Source of the DNA: Rhynchopus euleeides
Taxonomy: Eukaryota; Euglenozoa; Diplonemea; Diplonemida; Diplonemidae
DNA: 64,000 bases
Assembly: GCA_963210315.1 (NCBI GenBank)
Contig: OY723247.1
Span: forward strand, 1,984,001-2,048,000
Direction of reading: 5' to 3'
A program made the translations under genes and the position numbers. Each line of letters opens with the position of its first letter. The stretch's first letter is position 1. This document shows, piece after piece, positions 1-13,433 of this stretch. The notes beneath the pieces are model-generated. The model saw nothing but the letters and a program-made list of their open reading frames with translations. It made no database searches and was not told where the DNA came from.

Positions 1-3000
1 CTGGGGCAATTCAACCTGCGAGAAGCGTCTGCGTTGTGACGAACTGAAGACGCCTGATGATTGCAACGCCGAAGGCACTGAGGGGTGCCTGTGGACGGGC
101 AAGCAGTGTTCATCTGCAGACAATCTTCCTGAATGCGGCTCGCTTGGGAAGGAACACTGCGCAGTGGCAGCATCCATGCAGTTGTGCGTCTGGGATGGTG
201 TGTGGCAGAAGTGCCAGGACACGGAGCCAGCACACGTGTGCCCGTCCGCGTCACGCAGGGCTTGCAAGCTCAACGGCAGATGTGAATGGGATGCGCTGTA
301 CCAGAGATGCAGCGTGGCGGATGAGTGTGACATGGACGACTGGTACGAGTGCAGCCGACACAACTGCACATGGGTGCACGGGGCGGACCGATGCACCGCC
401 GCCCGGTTTCCCTGCAACAACCTTCACTCGCCAGACGCCTGTTCCGCCAACCCGTTGTGCGCCTACATGCAGGGGTACCACATGTGCATGCCCTTCACCG
501 GCTGCTCTTCGCTTGACGAATCATCATGCACAGGGACGAATGGGTCATCCATGCGCACCAGTGTGCAGTGCAAGTGGGCTGACGGAAACTGCACCCTTGA
601 CGAGCATCGTTGCGACTACGTGGACCTGACGCAGCCTTCGTGTGAGGTTGAAGGGGTGCTGACCACCTGCATGCACGTGCACCAGTCATGGTTGCGTGGG
701 CGTGTCCGCCTCGGGAAGTCCTTCCACCACGGCATGCTCGGTTTCGAGATGGATGCAGGCGTCTCTCTGGTAGAGCCCACGGGGCAGCTCATGTGCCTCG
801 ACGGCGACTGTGGCCCCTGCGAACCTGGGTCAGTGCTGAACCCGGCAGCCGTGGTGGTGTGCACCGAAGCCGGAGGAACAGTGCGTGTGAGCGGACATCT
901 CTGTGTCAGCCCCAAAGAGGCACGCAAGCCGTTGGGCCGCTGTGAATCTGAAGGCACGTCGTCACACTGCACAAGGTGGCCTACCTGTGAGTGGCATGCA
1001 GGCACGTCGCAGTGCCAGGAACTGGAGCAGTGCTGGGGCCCACAGTGCGACATCCGATGCGAGCTGCTTGGGTGGGAGGCGTGCTATCACCAGGCATTTG
1101 CCTGTGCAGTTGACGCTACTTCCATGCAGTGCCGGCCTGAAAAGTGTTTGACACGCTTGACACAGGACGCGTGTGAAGGCAACGCCACCTTCGTGCACTG
1201 CCAGTGGCGCCTGCTGCCAAGTGGGGTTGGTTACTGCGGGATCTCCGCCGGCCGCATCATCTGCGCTGCCTCCTCTCAGTATGGCTCCTGCGACGGGCTG
1301 TGCGTGCGCGACGAGGGTGTCTGCGTGCTGAAGACTGCGGAAACACACTGTGAGGCGTACGGTGCGCAGAAGGCGTCGTGCTTTCAGGATGACGCTTGCG
1401 ACTTTGACGCTACCCGCCAGATGTGTGTGCCCGTCAGGTGTGCGGTGTCGCAGTCGAAGGAGGACTGTGCCGCTCACCCGTACTGTTTATGGAGTCCGTA
1501 CACAGGCGTGTGTTCCGTGGGGACTGAGACGGACATCTGCACCTTATTGCCTGCGAAGCAGTGCGCCACGGACAACAGCCACAACTGTGTCGTGTCGGGG
1601 TCGACGGGTCTGTGTACTGCATGTGTCCACGAGGGTGACGCACATACATGTACAATGCTGGACGGCTGCGCGTGGAACTGGGGCAATTCAACCTGCGAGA
1701 AGCGTCTGCGTTGTGACGAACTGAAGACGCCTGATGATTGCAACGCCGAAGGCACTGAGGGGTGCCTGTGGACGGGCAAGCAGTGTTCATCTGCAGACAA
1801 TCTTCCTGAATGCGGCTCGCTTGGGAAGGAACACTGCGCAGTGGCAGCATCCATGCAGTTGTGCGTCTGGGATGGTGTGTGGCAGAAGTGCCAGGACACG
1901 GAGCCAGCACACGTGTGCCCGTCCGCGTCACGCAGGGCTTGCAAGCTCAACGGCAGATGTGAATGGGATGCGCTGTACCAGAGATGCAGCGTGGCGGATG
2001 AGTGTGACATGGACGACTGGTACGAGTGCAGCCGACACAACTGCACATGGGTGCACGGGGCGGACCGATGCACCGCCGCCCGGTTTCCCTGCAACAACCT
2101 TCACTCGCCAGACGCCTGTTCCGCCAACCCGTTGTGCGCCTACATGCAGGGGTACCACATGTGCATGCCCTTCACCGGCTGCTCTTCGCTTGACGAATCA
2201 TCATGCACAGGGACGAATGGGTCATCCATGCGCACCAGTGTGCAGTGCAAGTGGGCTGACGGAAACTGCACCCTTGACGAGCATCGTTGCGACTACGTGG
2301 ACCTGACGCAGCCTTCGTGTGAGGTTGAAGGGGTGCTGACCACCTGCATGCACGTGCACCAGTCATGGTTGCGTGGGCGTGTCCGCCTCGGGAAGTCCTT
2401 CCACCACGGCATGCTCGGTTTCGAGATGGATGCAGGCGTCTCTCTGGTAGAGCCCACGGGGCAGCTCATGTGCCTCGACGGCGACTGTGGCCCCTGCGAA
2501 CCTGGGTCAGTGCTGAACCCGGCAGCCGTGGTGGTGTGCACCGAAGCCGGAGGAACAGTGCGTGTGAGCGGACATCTCTGTGTCAGCCCCAAAGAGGCAC
2601 GCAAGCCGTTGGGCCGCTGTGAATCTGAAGGCACGTCGTCACACTGCACAAGGTGGCCTACCTGTGAGTGGCATGCAGGCACGTCGCAGTGCCAGGAACT
2701 GGAGCAGTGCTGGGGCCCACAGTGCGACATCCGATGCGAGCTGCTTGGGTGGGAGGCGTGCTATCACCAGGCATTTGCCTGTGCAGTTGACGCTACTTCC
2801 ATGCAGTGCCGGCCTGAAAAGTGTTTGACACGCTTGACACAGGACGCGTGTGAAGGCAACGCCACCTTCGTGCACTGCCAGTGGCGCCTGCTGCCAAGTG
2901 GGGTTGGTTACTGCGGGATCTCCGCCGGCCGCATCATCTGCGCTGCCTCCTCTCAGTATGGCTCCTGCGACGGGCTGTGCGTGCGCGACGAGGGTGTCTG

Positions 3001-5795
3001 CGTGCTGAAGACTGCGGAAACACACTGTGAGGCGTACGGTGCGCAGAAGGCGTCGTGCTTTCAGGATGACGCTTGCGACTTTGACGCTACCCGCCAGATG
3101 TGTGTGCCCGTCAGGTGTGCGGTGTCGCAGTCGAAGGAGGACTGTGCCGCTCACCCGTACTGTTTATGGAGTCCGTACACAGGCGTGTGTTCCGTGGGGA
3201 CTGAGACGGACATCTGCACCTTATTGCCTGCGAAGCAGTGCGCCACGGACAACAGCCACAACTGTGTCGTGTCGGGGTCGACGGGTCTGTGTACTGCATG
3301 TGTCCACGAGGGTGACGCACATACATGTACAATGCTGGACGGCTGCGCGTGGAACTGGGGCAATTCAACCTGCGAGAAGCGTCTGCGTTGTGACGAACTG
3401 AAGACGCCTGATGATTGCAACGCCGAAGGCACTGAGGGGTGCCTGTGGACGGGCAAGCAGTGTTCATCTGCAGACAATCTTCCTGAATGCGGCTCGCTTG
3501 GGAAGGAACACTGCGCAGTGGCAGCATCCATGCAGTTGTGCGTCTGGGATGGTGTGTGGCAGAAGTGCCAGGACACGGAGCCAGCACACGTGTGCCCGTC
3601 CGCGTCACGCAGGGCTTGCAAGCTCAACGGCAGATGTGAATGGGATGCGCTGTACCAGAGATGCAGCGTGGCGGATGAGTGTGACATGGACGACTGGTAC
3701 GAGTGCAGCCGACACAACTGCACATGGGTGCACGGGGCGGACCGATGCACCGCCGCCCGGTTTCCCTGCAACAACCTTCACTCGCCAGACGCCTGTTCCG
3801 CCAACCCGTTGTGCGCCTACATGCAGGGGTACCACATGTGCATGCCCTTCACCGGCTGCTCTTCGCTTGACGAATCATCATGCACAGGGACGAATGGGTC
3901 ATCCATGCGCACCAGTGTGCAGTGCAAGTGGGCTGACGGAAACTGCACCCTTGACGAGCATCGTTGCGACTACGTGGACCTGACGCAGCCTTCGTGTGAG
4001 GTTGAAGGGGTGCTGACCACCTGCATGCACGTGCACCAGTCATGGTTGCGTGGGCGTGTCCGCCTCGGGAAGTCCTTCCACCACGGCATGCTCGGTTTCG
4101 AGATGGATGCAGGCGTCTCTCTGGTAGAGCCCACGGGGCAGCTCATGTGCCTCGACGGCGACTGTGGCCCCTGCGAACCTGGGTCAGTGCTGAACCCGGC
4201 AGCCGTGGTGGTGTGCACCGAAGCCGGAGGAACAGTGCGTGTGAGCGGACATCTCTGTGTCAGCCCCAAAGAGGCACGCAAGCCGTTGGGCCGCTGTGAA
4301 TCTGAAGGCACGTCGTCACACTGCACAAGGTGGCCTACCTGTGAGTGGCATGCAGGCACGTCGCAGTGCCAGGAACTGGAGCAGTGCTGGGGCCCACAGT
4401 GCGACATCCGATGCGAGCTGCTTGGGTGGGAGGCGTGCTATCACCAGGCATTTGCCTGTGCAGTTGACGCTACTTCCATGCAGTGCCGGCCTGAAAAGTG
4501 TTTGACACGCTTGACACAGGACGCGTGTGAAGGCAACGCCACCTTCGTGCACTGCCAGTGGCGCCTGCTGCCAAGTGGGGTTGGTTACTGCGGGATCTCC
4601 GCCGGCCGCATCATCTGCGCTGCCTCCTCTCAGTATGGCTCCTGCGACGGGCTGTGCGTGCGCGACGAGGGTGTCTGCGTGCTGAAGACTGCGGAAACAC
4701 ACTGTGAGGCGTACGGTGCGCAGAAGGCGTCGTGCTTTCAGGATGACGCTTGCGACTTTGACGCTACCCGCCAGATGTGTGTGCCCGTCAGGTGTGCGGT
4801 GTCGCAGTCGAAGGAGGACTGTGCCGCTCACCCGTACTGTTTATGGAGTCCGTACACAGGCGTGTGTTCCGTGGGGACTGAGACGGACATCTGCACCTTA
4901 TTGCCTGCGAAGCAGTGCGCCACGGACAACAGCCACAACTGTGTCGTGTCGGGGTCGACGGGTCTGTGTACTGCATGTGTCCACGAGGGTGACGCACATA
5001 CATGTACAATGCTGGACGGCTGCGCGTGGAACTGGGGCAATTCAACCTGCGAGAAGCGTCTGCGTTGTGACGAACTGAAGACGCCTGATGATTGCAACGC
5101 CGAAGGCACTGAGGGGTGCCTGTGGACGGGCAAGCAGTGTTCATCTGCAGACAATCTTCCTGAATGCGGCTCGCTTGGGAAGGAACACTGCGCAGTGGCA
5201 GCATCCATGCAGTTGTGCGTCTGGGATGGTGTGTGGCAGAAGTGCCAGGACACGGAGCCAGCACACGTGTGCCCGTCCGCGTCACGCAGGGCTTGCAAGC
5301 TCAACGGCAGATGTGAATGGGATGCGCTGTACCAGAGATGCAGCGTGGCGGATGAGTGTGACATGGACGACTGGTACGAGTGCAGCCGACACAACTGCAC
5401 ATGGGTGCACGGGGCGGACCGATGCACCGCCGCCCGGTTTCCCTGCAACAACCTTCACTCGCCAGACGCCTGTTCCGCCAACCCGTTGTGCGCCTACATG
5501 CAGGGGTACCACATGTGCATGCCCTTCACCGGCTGCTCTTCGCTTGACGAATCATCATGCACAGGGACGAATGGGTCATCCATGCGCACCAGTGTGCAGT
5601 GCAAGTGGGCTGACGGAAACTGCACCCTTGACGAGCATCGTTGCGACTACGTGGACCTGACGCAGCCTTCGTGTGAGGTTGAAGGGGTGCTGACCACCTG
5701 CATGCACGTGCACCAGTCATGGTTGCGTGGGCGTGTCCGCCTCGGGAAGTCCTTCCACCACGGCATGCTCGGTTTCGAGATGGATGCAGGCGTCC
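1..5795 (+). repeat. Tandem 1677-bp coding repeat, about 3.5 copies visible
   Basis: Units begin at 1, 1678, 3355 and 5032, so the period is 1677 bp (559 codons). By eye the copies are identical at nucleotide level, including third codon positions. The last copy diverges after about 5795, where the unique C-terminal part begins. More units probably lie to the left. Perfect identity points to recent amplification or ongoing gene conversion; an assembly artefact is the alternative. Confidence 0.95.
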
Positions 5796-8700
5796 CTCTG
5801 AAGATACCGTCCGAGCAGCTCGTGTGCCTCGACGGCGACTGTGGCCCCTGCGAACCTGGGTCAGTGCTGAACCCCTGGGCCAAGCTCCACTGCACGCCCA
5901 CCCACACCCCCTACGTGTCCGGCCACCTGTGCCTCCCCAAGCAGCTCCGCCCCACCCCCACACCCTGCGACACACTCACTACCGACGTGCCCCTCTGCAC
6001 CCTCCAGCCACACTGCACCTGGTCCGGCACCGCATGCATCTCCCGTGGCGCCGCTTCCTGCTGGGCCACCCCCTGCGACAGCTGCACGCCGGAGCCTGCT
6101 CTCGGCAGCAGGTGCTCCATCCCCGGCACCCCCTCTGGGCTCTGCGTGCCCTCCGAATCGGGCCCTCTCTGCTCGCACCAGCATGCCTTCGACGACGACT
6201 GTGCCGCACCCCGCTGCCCTGAGGGCTTCGAGTGCCACGATCCGGACCACCTCCACAACGACACGTGGCAGTGTGTGTGCCCTGCTGGGCTTATTGCCCC
6301 CAGCCACCCACCTGGCTCGGGAGTTCCGACGCACTTCCCCGGCACATGCCTCCCCGACCCTGCCGCCTGCAGCCTCGCGCATCGCCGCCTTTGCGAGTCG
6401 CAAGGCCTGCACTGCCGCCTGGCTGATCCCAAGGTCACCACCGACACCGCTGCCTACCACTGCGTGCCCCCCACCTGCCTGGTCGCTGCCTGCAGCGTGC
6501 CTCCTGGCTGCCAGGCACGCACGGAAGCGGACCTCTGGGGCTGCCCGCTGTTCCCCTGCCAGGTGGTGTGCCCCTCAGCCTGTGCCCCGAGTGCAGCCTC
6601 GGCGTGCATCGCGCAGGGCAGGGCGGAGGGGCGGGACCTGGCCTGTGTCGCAGGCACCGGCAGCGCAGCAGAGCAGTGCAGCGAGGTGCCGTGCCCCGTG
6701 CCCAGGTATGTTGTCGGTCTGGCCAAGCTGCAGGCATGCGTGTCGACGTGTGTGTGAAAGAGTGACGAGGAGTCGTCCCTCCTGGCGACACTGCCACCAC
6801 CATCGCCTCGCAGGTGTGCCCGTGCGCCCGAAGGGTGCTACTATGTGCGGGTCAATGCGACTGTGCCAGGGACGCAGTGCCCCGCGTTCCCCTGCGGGCA
6901 GCTGGCGTGCCGCGACAGCTGCACTGCGGAGGGGGTGGCGCGGTGCCTCCGTGGTGAGACGCGCCAGAGATGCGTGCCATCCGCAGATGGGGCGCCCCGA
7001 TGCGTCCCGTTCCTATGCCCCACAGTCAGCTGCGTGGCAGCGCAGGGTTGCCGGTACCAGAAAGCCGATTCCGCTTTGGACCGCTTCGGGTGGTATGCGA
7101 TCAATTCAATTCAGTGTGACGCCTCGGGGTGGCACCCCACCCCACCCCACCCCACCCCCTCTTAATGGAGGCCAGCCCTTTGCCCTTGCTTTTCTTCCTC
7201 ATCACACCCAACCCCTTTGCAGCCCGGAGAACCCTTGTGGCCGCCTGCTGTGCGGCGAGCAGTGCACTGCCGAGGAGGAGGCGCAGTGCTGCAACACAGA
7301 CGCCCCCCTGTCGCAGTGCCGCTCCTGCGTGCGCACAGGAGGCCAGCCCTCCTGCGCGCCCCCTGTGTGCGGGCCACCCGAGGCCTGCGTGCCCACACCC
7401 GGGTGCAGGTTTGTCGCCGCTGCCCCTGGGCCCTGCGGAGAGGGCTGCGGGCAGGAGGTGTGCGACGTGGGGTCGCCCTGTGATGGGGACCGGTGCGGTG
7501 GGCGCCGCTGCGTCGCATCAGGTGACACTGCCACATGCTTCGACGCCGACATCCGTTGCGGGGCGTGCCCATCGGGGCTGTGCGTGCGGGGCCCTGCGCT
7601 GCGCACGACGTGCATCGAGGCACACCCCTGCGACGCCGTGACATGCCCCTCCGGCACGGCTTGCTATGCGCCAGATGGCAAGGCTGCCTGCGCCTCCAGA
7701 CAGCTCGCACTGTGCGGCGGCTGTCCTACCAACCAGACGTGCGGTGTGCAGCGCAGCGGCGGCCTGGCTGCATACGCATGCACCACACCCCCAGACCTCC
7801 CCCCGTGTGAAATGGATGCATGCGCCTGCGAAGCACGCCTGGTGTGCAGCGTCGGGCAGCAGTGCCAGGCGCATGGAGGCACGCATGAGTGTGTCGCGGT
7901 GGATGCCCCAGATGTGTGTGCCGCCATCCTGTGCGCTGCCGACCACGTCTGTGCCGTGCGCGGGGGTGTGCCCGTCTGCACAGCACCCACCACCTCGATG
8001 TGCACGGGCAGGCGGTGCCCGGTGGGTCAGCAGTGCAATGACCTGACGGGAGTGTGCGAGGCGCCTGCCTGCCGCACCGCGTGCCCGGCATCGCAGCACT
8101 GCGTGCTGCACCACGGGCAGCCTGTGTGTGCCGATCGCGCGAACTGCCCCTCATCGTGGACCTGGCTGAACGGGACGTGCCGTGTTGACTCCGACTGCGG
8201 GGCAGGCCTGGTGTGCCCCGCAGCCTCTGCCACAGCCCTCGAGGCGCTTGTGTCGCAGCACTGCGAGTGCAACCCCCTGACGGGCACAGCAGGACGCTGC
8301 TCCTCCACACGCCACGCCACCCTGCGGCGGTGCCTGCCGCAGCGGTGGGGGTGCCGTGCCGAGGCAAGCAGCAGCTGGTCTGCAGCCCAGCGGCAGTGGT
8401 GCTGTGCCTACCGGCAGACTGGCTGCGCTGCCTACCACTGCACGCCCACCGGCTATGAAGGGCCCGAGGTGTGGGGTGCGGCAAAGCGGGCAGCCTGCTG
8501 CGCACAGACGCAGGGGCTGTACGGCTGTGACCTCGGCGACGCCAGCTACGACTGCTACAGCCCAGAGAGGTGGCTGCCTGCAAAGCAGACGTGGTGCTGT
8601 GCCAACGGGCACATCAACTGCCCTGCGCCCACCTACGACTGTGCCGAGAGTGGGATTGCCTCCTGGAGCCCCGAGCATGCAACGTGGTGCTGCAAGGCGC

Positions 8701-10820
8701 AGCAGGTGGTATGGCACCTCTCTCCCTCCCCGCCGCCCCACACACACACACGCCAGCCTTTTGTTTCGTGTAAATCGCACCGAGCGGTTTCTGATGCACT
8801 ACCTCCTCCGCCCACACCACCACACACGGTGGGGATTCTTGGGGGGTGACACGCTGCTTTTGGAGATCCTCTTCAGACCCGAGGGGAATCACAATCACCT
8901 GCCTGCCTAAACCCCATAATCCCCACCACCCCCCGCCACAGGGCTGCACAGGGCAAGAGTTCGACTGCACCGCGGGCGGGCTGTGGTCTGCAGAGCAACG
9001 GGGCTACTGCTGCCGCGTCCACGGCATGTCCTGCCGCGGCAACCGGCCCGAGCACGACTGCATGGGCGATGGCACGGGGTGGGGGTCTGAGCAGAAGAGG
9101 GCATGCTGTGCCCTCACTGGGAGAGGTTGCAACAGCCCCGACAGCCCTGATGGGCCCTACGCCTGCGACGAGGGCGGGTTTGCCGCCGGCACGGCAGGTG
9201 CCAGGCAGCGCGCGTGGTGCTGCACCAACCGGGGCATCGGCTGTGCCGCAGCGAGGCGGTGCGTCGAGTCTGCCAGACACCGCAACATGACGGCGGCAGA
9301 GCGTGCTGTCTGCTGCGCCACCCACTCGCTCGGCTGCCGCTTCACCTGCCCTTCGGACGGTGCACTCCAGGGTGACTTCACATCCGAGAGGCAGACTTTC
9401 TGCTGTGCGGTGAGGGGGGTCGGCTGCGCCGCAGCAGACATTGCTGCTGAGAAGCAGAGTGACGACAAGATCCTGGATCAGAAGCACCGCGTCACCGCCC
9501 TGCTGAAGTACACCGGTGCGTGGGAGGACGTGACAGCCAATCCGAGGGACTACACCCGGAAGGTATGCATGGGGAGCGGTGAGAGGCGTGGGTCGTTGTT
9601 GTCCGCGCTGCATAGCCATGTCGTCTAATCAGCAAATCAGTGCGTTTTTTTAAACTTCGGGGACCCTGCACATGCGTGTCGGGTGGGAGGGTGTCAACTA
9701 GTTCTAGACGCGACCCGAAGACTGCGTTTTTTTTGGTGATTCTCTCTCTGATAGTGATACCCACGGATGAAGCAGCACACGCCCCCACCGTGCCATACAC
9801 ACCACCCATGCAGGTGCTCCGCCAGCTGGCTTTCAGTTTTCTCGATTCCTACGCCGGAGTTGCGGCAACCCTTCTGGTCGAAGTATGCACATTGCCTAAC
9901 CCCTCATGCACACACCACACCACCACACGTTTCTTTGTTCAGCATGTGCAGAACACCCCCTCCTCTCCTCCTCTCCCCTCTGCCCTTGATGCCAGCCCCA
10001 CCGCAACACCCTACCTCACCAACAGGCCATCGGCGCCCTCGACGTGAATGGCAGCATGCCCGGGGAGGGGTCCGCGTTTGCAGCGCAGAGGCTCCGCACG
10101 CCGCACTCCTGGGGGACGATCCCTGGCACCGAAGAGCAGGCGGGCTCGCTGGTTGCCGAGATGGCACCCGCCGTCGCCCGGCGTGAAGCGGTGGCGCAGG
10201 CATCCGGTGCCGCAGGGGACAAGCTGTTCGCACAGCTGGTGGTGGTGGGTGACGCGGCAGCAGTTGCCGGCGCAGCCTCCGGGCTGGAGGACCTGAGCAG
10301 CCAGCCGGATGCCTTCGCAGGCAACAGGGATGGCGATGCGGTTCCGCTGGCCCCGCTGGCTGCGCTCTCCCTTGGGCAGGTCGTGGCGCCGTTGGTGCCA
10401 GCCACCCCTGCGCCTGCCACGGTCGCACCTGCGACGGTGGCACCTGCAACCCCTGAGCCTGGTGCGAGCCCCGGTACCCCGGAGCCTGGTGTCAGCACTG
10501 CAGCACCCCCAACCGCAACGCCGCCGAGACCCACCCCCGCTCCGGCAACAGGGCATCCGGCGACAGCTGCGCCCCCGACACGCGCCCCGGCGTATATCGT
10601 GGTGCCGAGTGACGATGACGGGCCTTCACCCTGGATCTTTGTGCTGATCACCTTTGCAGGCGTCTGCTGCGTGGTTGGCGTCATGATGGCAATGGTGAAG
10701 CGCAGCTCCTTCATCCCCAACAGGAGGCGGCGGCGGCGGCGGCACACCATGGAGCCCAAAGGGGGGAAGGAGGGGAACGAGATGAGCTTCTCGGCACCTG
10801 TGGTGGACAACACTGTCTGA
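1..10820 (+). CDS. Giant Cys-rich single-pass membrane protein (3' part, 6 visible exons)
   Basis: The gene enters from the left edge already in frame. Exons: 1-6705, 6814-7092, 7223-8705, 8942-9562, 9814-9882 and 10026-10820. All junctions are GT-AG and keep the frame. The ectodomain is extremely Cys-rich. The first part is built from short C-x-W-x(4-8)-C modules inside a 559-residue repeat. Exons 3 and 4 hold a different module with a W..WCC..GC..YDC pattern, at least seven times. Exon 6 gives a Thr/Pro/Ala-rich stalk, one hydrophobic helix (starting WIFVLITFAGVCC, near 10638), then a basic tail with seven consecutive Arg. The likely topology is an outside-facing adhesive or protective surface protein anchored by a C-terminal helix. 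I do not recognise a named family. Exon joins are inferred from frame and splice-site consensus, not from transcripts. Confidence 0.85.
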
Positions 10821-12016
10821 GCGTGTGTCTCGGGTGTTGTGGGTGTGGCCTGTGTCGCTCAGTGCTGTATTTTTTTTGTATCACTATTCTTGGTGTTCGT
10901 TTGGGCTGCGACTGCTGGGGGCCTCCCCCCTGATTTGGTTCTGCTGTTTTGGATGATTTACACAACGCCACCCTAAGCAGCAGCAAATCAGCGTGGGTCG
11001 GAGGGGGTGTGTCTATTCCAGAAGGCCCGAAAGACACTGTCGTGTCAAGAAGGTCAGGAAATCGTTTAATCGTTCCGAATGAGTGAGTGCCTTGTGGGTT
11101 CGAGCATATTGCATCCAAAGTACATTCTCTGAGGGCATTCGCTCCGTGTCGGAGGTGGGGGTGAAGGGACACCCTGTTCGGAAATCGTAAGTGGGTAAAT
11201 AGCCCTCCCCCACACCCTCTCCCTATCCTATTCTGAACGCAATGCTGCACCTTTCAGATCTGTTCTCAGATCTGAAATGCACCCGGCTGTTGCTGACGGC
11301 AAAATGGGTTTGCGGCAAAAAAAATGATAAGATACTCGACCCGCCGAAGACCCAAGGGGAAAACTAAAAAAAGAGAGGGAGGGAGGTCAAAAAGGCCCCC
11401 ACCCCCCCCCCCCCCCACCCTCGCGCGCTACACACTGTCGTGATGGTTAGTTCGAGCAGTGCCGCCGCCCCCGACCCCCCCTACCCCCACCCCCCTTTTG
11501 AATTGGGCGCTCTCCCCCCTCCCCTTTTTCAAAAAAAACAAACAGCTTTTTGTGCCGATCACCCTCCTTGCCATGCTCATGTCGCCGTCACAGCATCAGT
11601 CGACTCGCAGCGGGACACCGGCCTGCCATTTGAGTGAAGTGATGAGGGTGCAGGGGTGGTTGCCTCTGCCCCCCCCTCTGCCCCTTCCCGCCTTCTCGGC
11701 ATCACAAGCCGCCATCCACCCCACCCATCCACCCCCGCAGGAGCATCTTCCGTCGCTGGTCGGACATCTTGTGTCGGACGGTGGGGGGGGGGGGGGTGGG
11801 GTGAGCACTGAACGGAGGTGGGGGGGGGGGTGGGGTACTTTGCAAATAATCCTTGCATATTTTCGATTTTCGACGCAAGGAAGCCGAAGGGCTATTCCCC
11901 CCGCTCCCCCGCCCCGACCCCCCAACACAACGAGGGTCCAGGATCCCTCCCGTGTGCTGCTCGCACTACCTGCGAGGCTTCTGCACCGCCCCCCTCGACT
12001 CTCTTACTCTCTCGCA
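10821..12016. other. Intergenic, no gene seen
   Basis: The stretch contains C- and G-homopolymers (around 11400 and 11785-11830), purine-rich A/G tracts near 11365, and no supported coding frame. An open frame continues leftward from the next gene to 11459, but it is low-complexity Pro-rich translation of C-tracts and is not counted as coding. Confidence 0.6.
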
Positions 12017-12535
12017 ATGCTAGCAATGCGGTCGCACCGGGCGTATCCCTGCAGCACATATCCCTTTCTGCGGTTCGATGCTGTCAGGCCAGGCGACAAC
12101 TTCAGCCACTGCTACGAGCTGCCGGGGCACGGGACGCGAGAGGAGCGTGGCATGGCGCAGCGGCGGATGGAGGAGCGGAAGAGGCGGCAGCCGGGGCACA
12201 CCCTGACGGAGAGGGACTTGGTGCGGCGGTATCTCAACAGGCCTGCCACAGCGGGGGCGAACGAGGAGGCTGGTGGGCAGTCGCTGGAGAGCGTGTCGGG
12301 GGAGGTGGCACGCGCTGCCGACACCCCTCCGCAGGAAAGCAAGCCGAGCAGGCGCAGCAGCAAGGCGGCCCAGCGGCAGTACCTCGTGCGGAAGCTGTCG
12401 CGACTGGAGGGCAATGCGATCGAGCATGACTGGAGCAACGTCAGCCGCTACGTCACCTCGCTCCGGCAGCGTGTCTCGGCAACGTGTGACCTCCTCCAGA
12501 CACGCCAGAGCGACGCGCCTCTCGTCTGGGGGTGA
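12017..12535 (+). CDS. Hypothetical basic, charged protein, 172 aa
   Basis: I do not recognise a family. The frame from the ATG at 12017 (a second ATG lies at 12026) encodes a hydrophilic protein rich in Arg, Glu and Gln. It has a run of helix-forming charged residues around residues 45-90 (MAQRRMEERKRRQPG) and again near the C-terminus. There is no signal peptide or membrane segment. Codon use is GC-rich at third positions like its neighbours, which is the main reason for calling it real. The frame stays open upstream through Pro-rich low-complexity sequence, so the true start, or an upstream exon, is uncertain. It sits alone on the same strand as all other host genes. Confidence 0.5.
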   Translation: MLAMRSHRAYPCSTYPFLRFDAVRPGDNFSHCYELPGHGTREERGMAQRRMEERKRRQPGHTLTERDLVRRYLNRPATAGANEEAGGQSLESVSGEVARAADTPPQESKPSRRSSKAAQRQYLVRKLSRLEGNAIEHDWSNVSRYVTSLRQRVSATCDLLQTRQSDAPLVWG

Positions 12536-13433
12536 ACAGTTGAGGAGGTCGGGGGCTGGTTTTTGAATTTTGCTGCGCGCTTTGCCATTGGGGGTCCCAT
12601 ATGGCAAAAAAAATGGCGTGTGTGAGGGGGGGCACAGTCACAACAACATCAACAAAACGAAAACAGCAACGCAACACCACACGACGGAAAAACCATTTTT
12701 GTGGCTATTCCTTCCGGAACACTGCCGCGTAGTGCACCCGCCCCACCCCCACCCCCCCTCGAGTGTGTGTGGGGTGCTCTTCTCAGGGGGTTCTTTGTTC
12801 TTAGTTCTTCGTTGCTGTGGCCAACGTTCACCCCTTTCCCGTTTGTTTAGCACCCCCCACCCCCCCCGCCTGTGCGGGTGGGGAGGTGGGGGGGAGGGAC
12901 GGGGGTGCGTGTTGCCGCGGCCCATCTGTTGTACTTTCCCTATGGCGTGCCTTCCGCTCAGAAGTGCAGAATTAGTGACGAAAAAAATGTGAAGCAAATC
13001 TCCTGTGCAAAGTGGCACAGGTTTAACACACAGCGGCACGGAGCGGAGACCCCCCCCCCCCCCCTCAACCAACACCACACAAAAGATCCAGACAGACGGA
13101 CAACATGTCGACGGATCAATCGGAACCCGAGTCCGATTACAACTAGCCACCAGACGGTAGTTATACCTTTCATAAACTCACGTTGTATCATGCCCCCAAC
13201 CCCTTTTTTCCTTCCGGTATGCGGGATTAACACGATCCTCGGGGAACCAGCGACCCTGCCATGCATAGCTGACGGCGTAATGGCGTGCTTCTGTGCCCCC
13301 AAAGATTATACTTTGGCCATGCACTTAGTCACCATACGCCCAAAAAAACCCCCCCCCCTGGACACCGTCTCCCCTGCCGCACTCCTAGACGCAATGTCCG
13401 ATCCGGGAGGCATTTCATATGCTTCCCGTGGCC
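12536..13433. other. Intergenic, C-tract rich
   Basis: No coding frame is supported. About 50 bp near 13005-13052 (GCAAAGTGGCACAG followed by GGAGCGGAGAC) loosely resembles 33850-33898, suggesting a weak dispersed repeat. The rest is homopolymer and low-complexity sequence. Confidence 0.5.

Noticed and set aside
1-5795. CRISPR array or bacterial repeat protein
   Set aside because: The repeats are 1677-bp coding units in a spliced eukaryotic gene.
6045-7222. A separate 934-residue protein starting at 6045
   Set aside because: Its first part overlaps the real exon in another frame. Only the part after 7223 is coding, as exon 3 of the Cys-rich gene.
12996-13052. A conserved RNA gene shared with 33850-33898
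   Set aside because: Similarity covers only about 50 bp at moderate identity, with no conserved pairing found; kept as a weak repeat.
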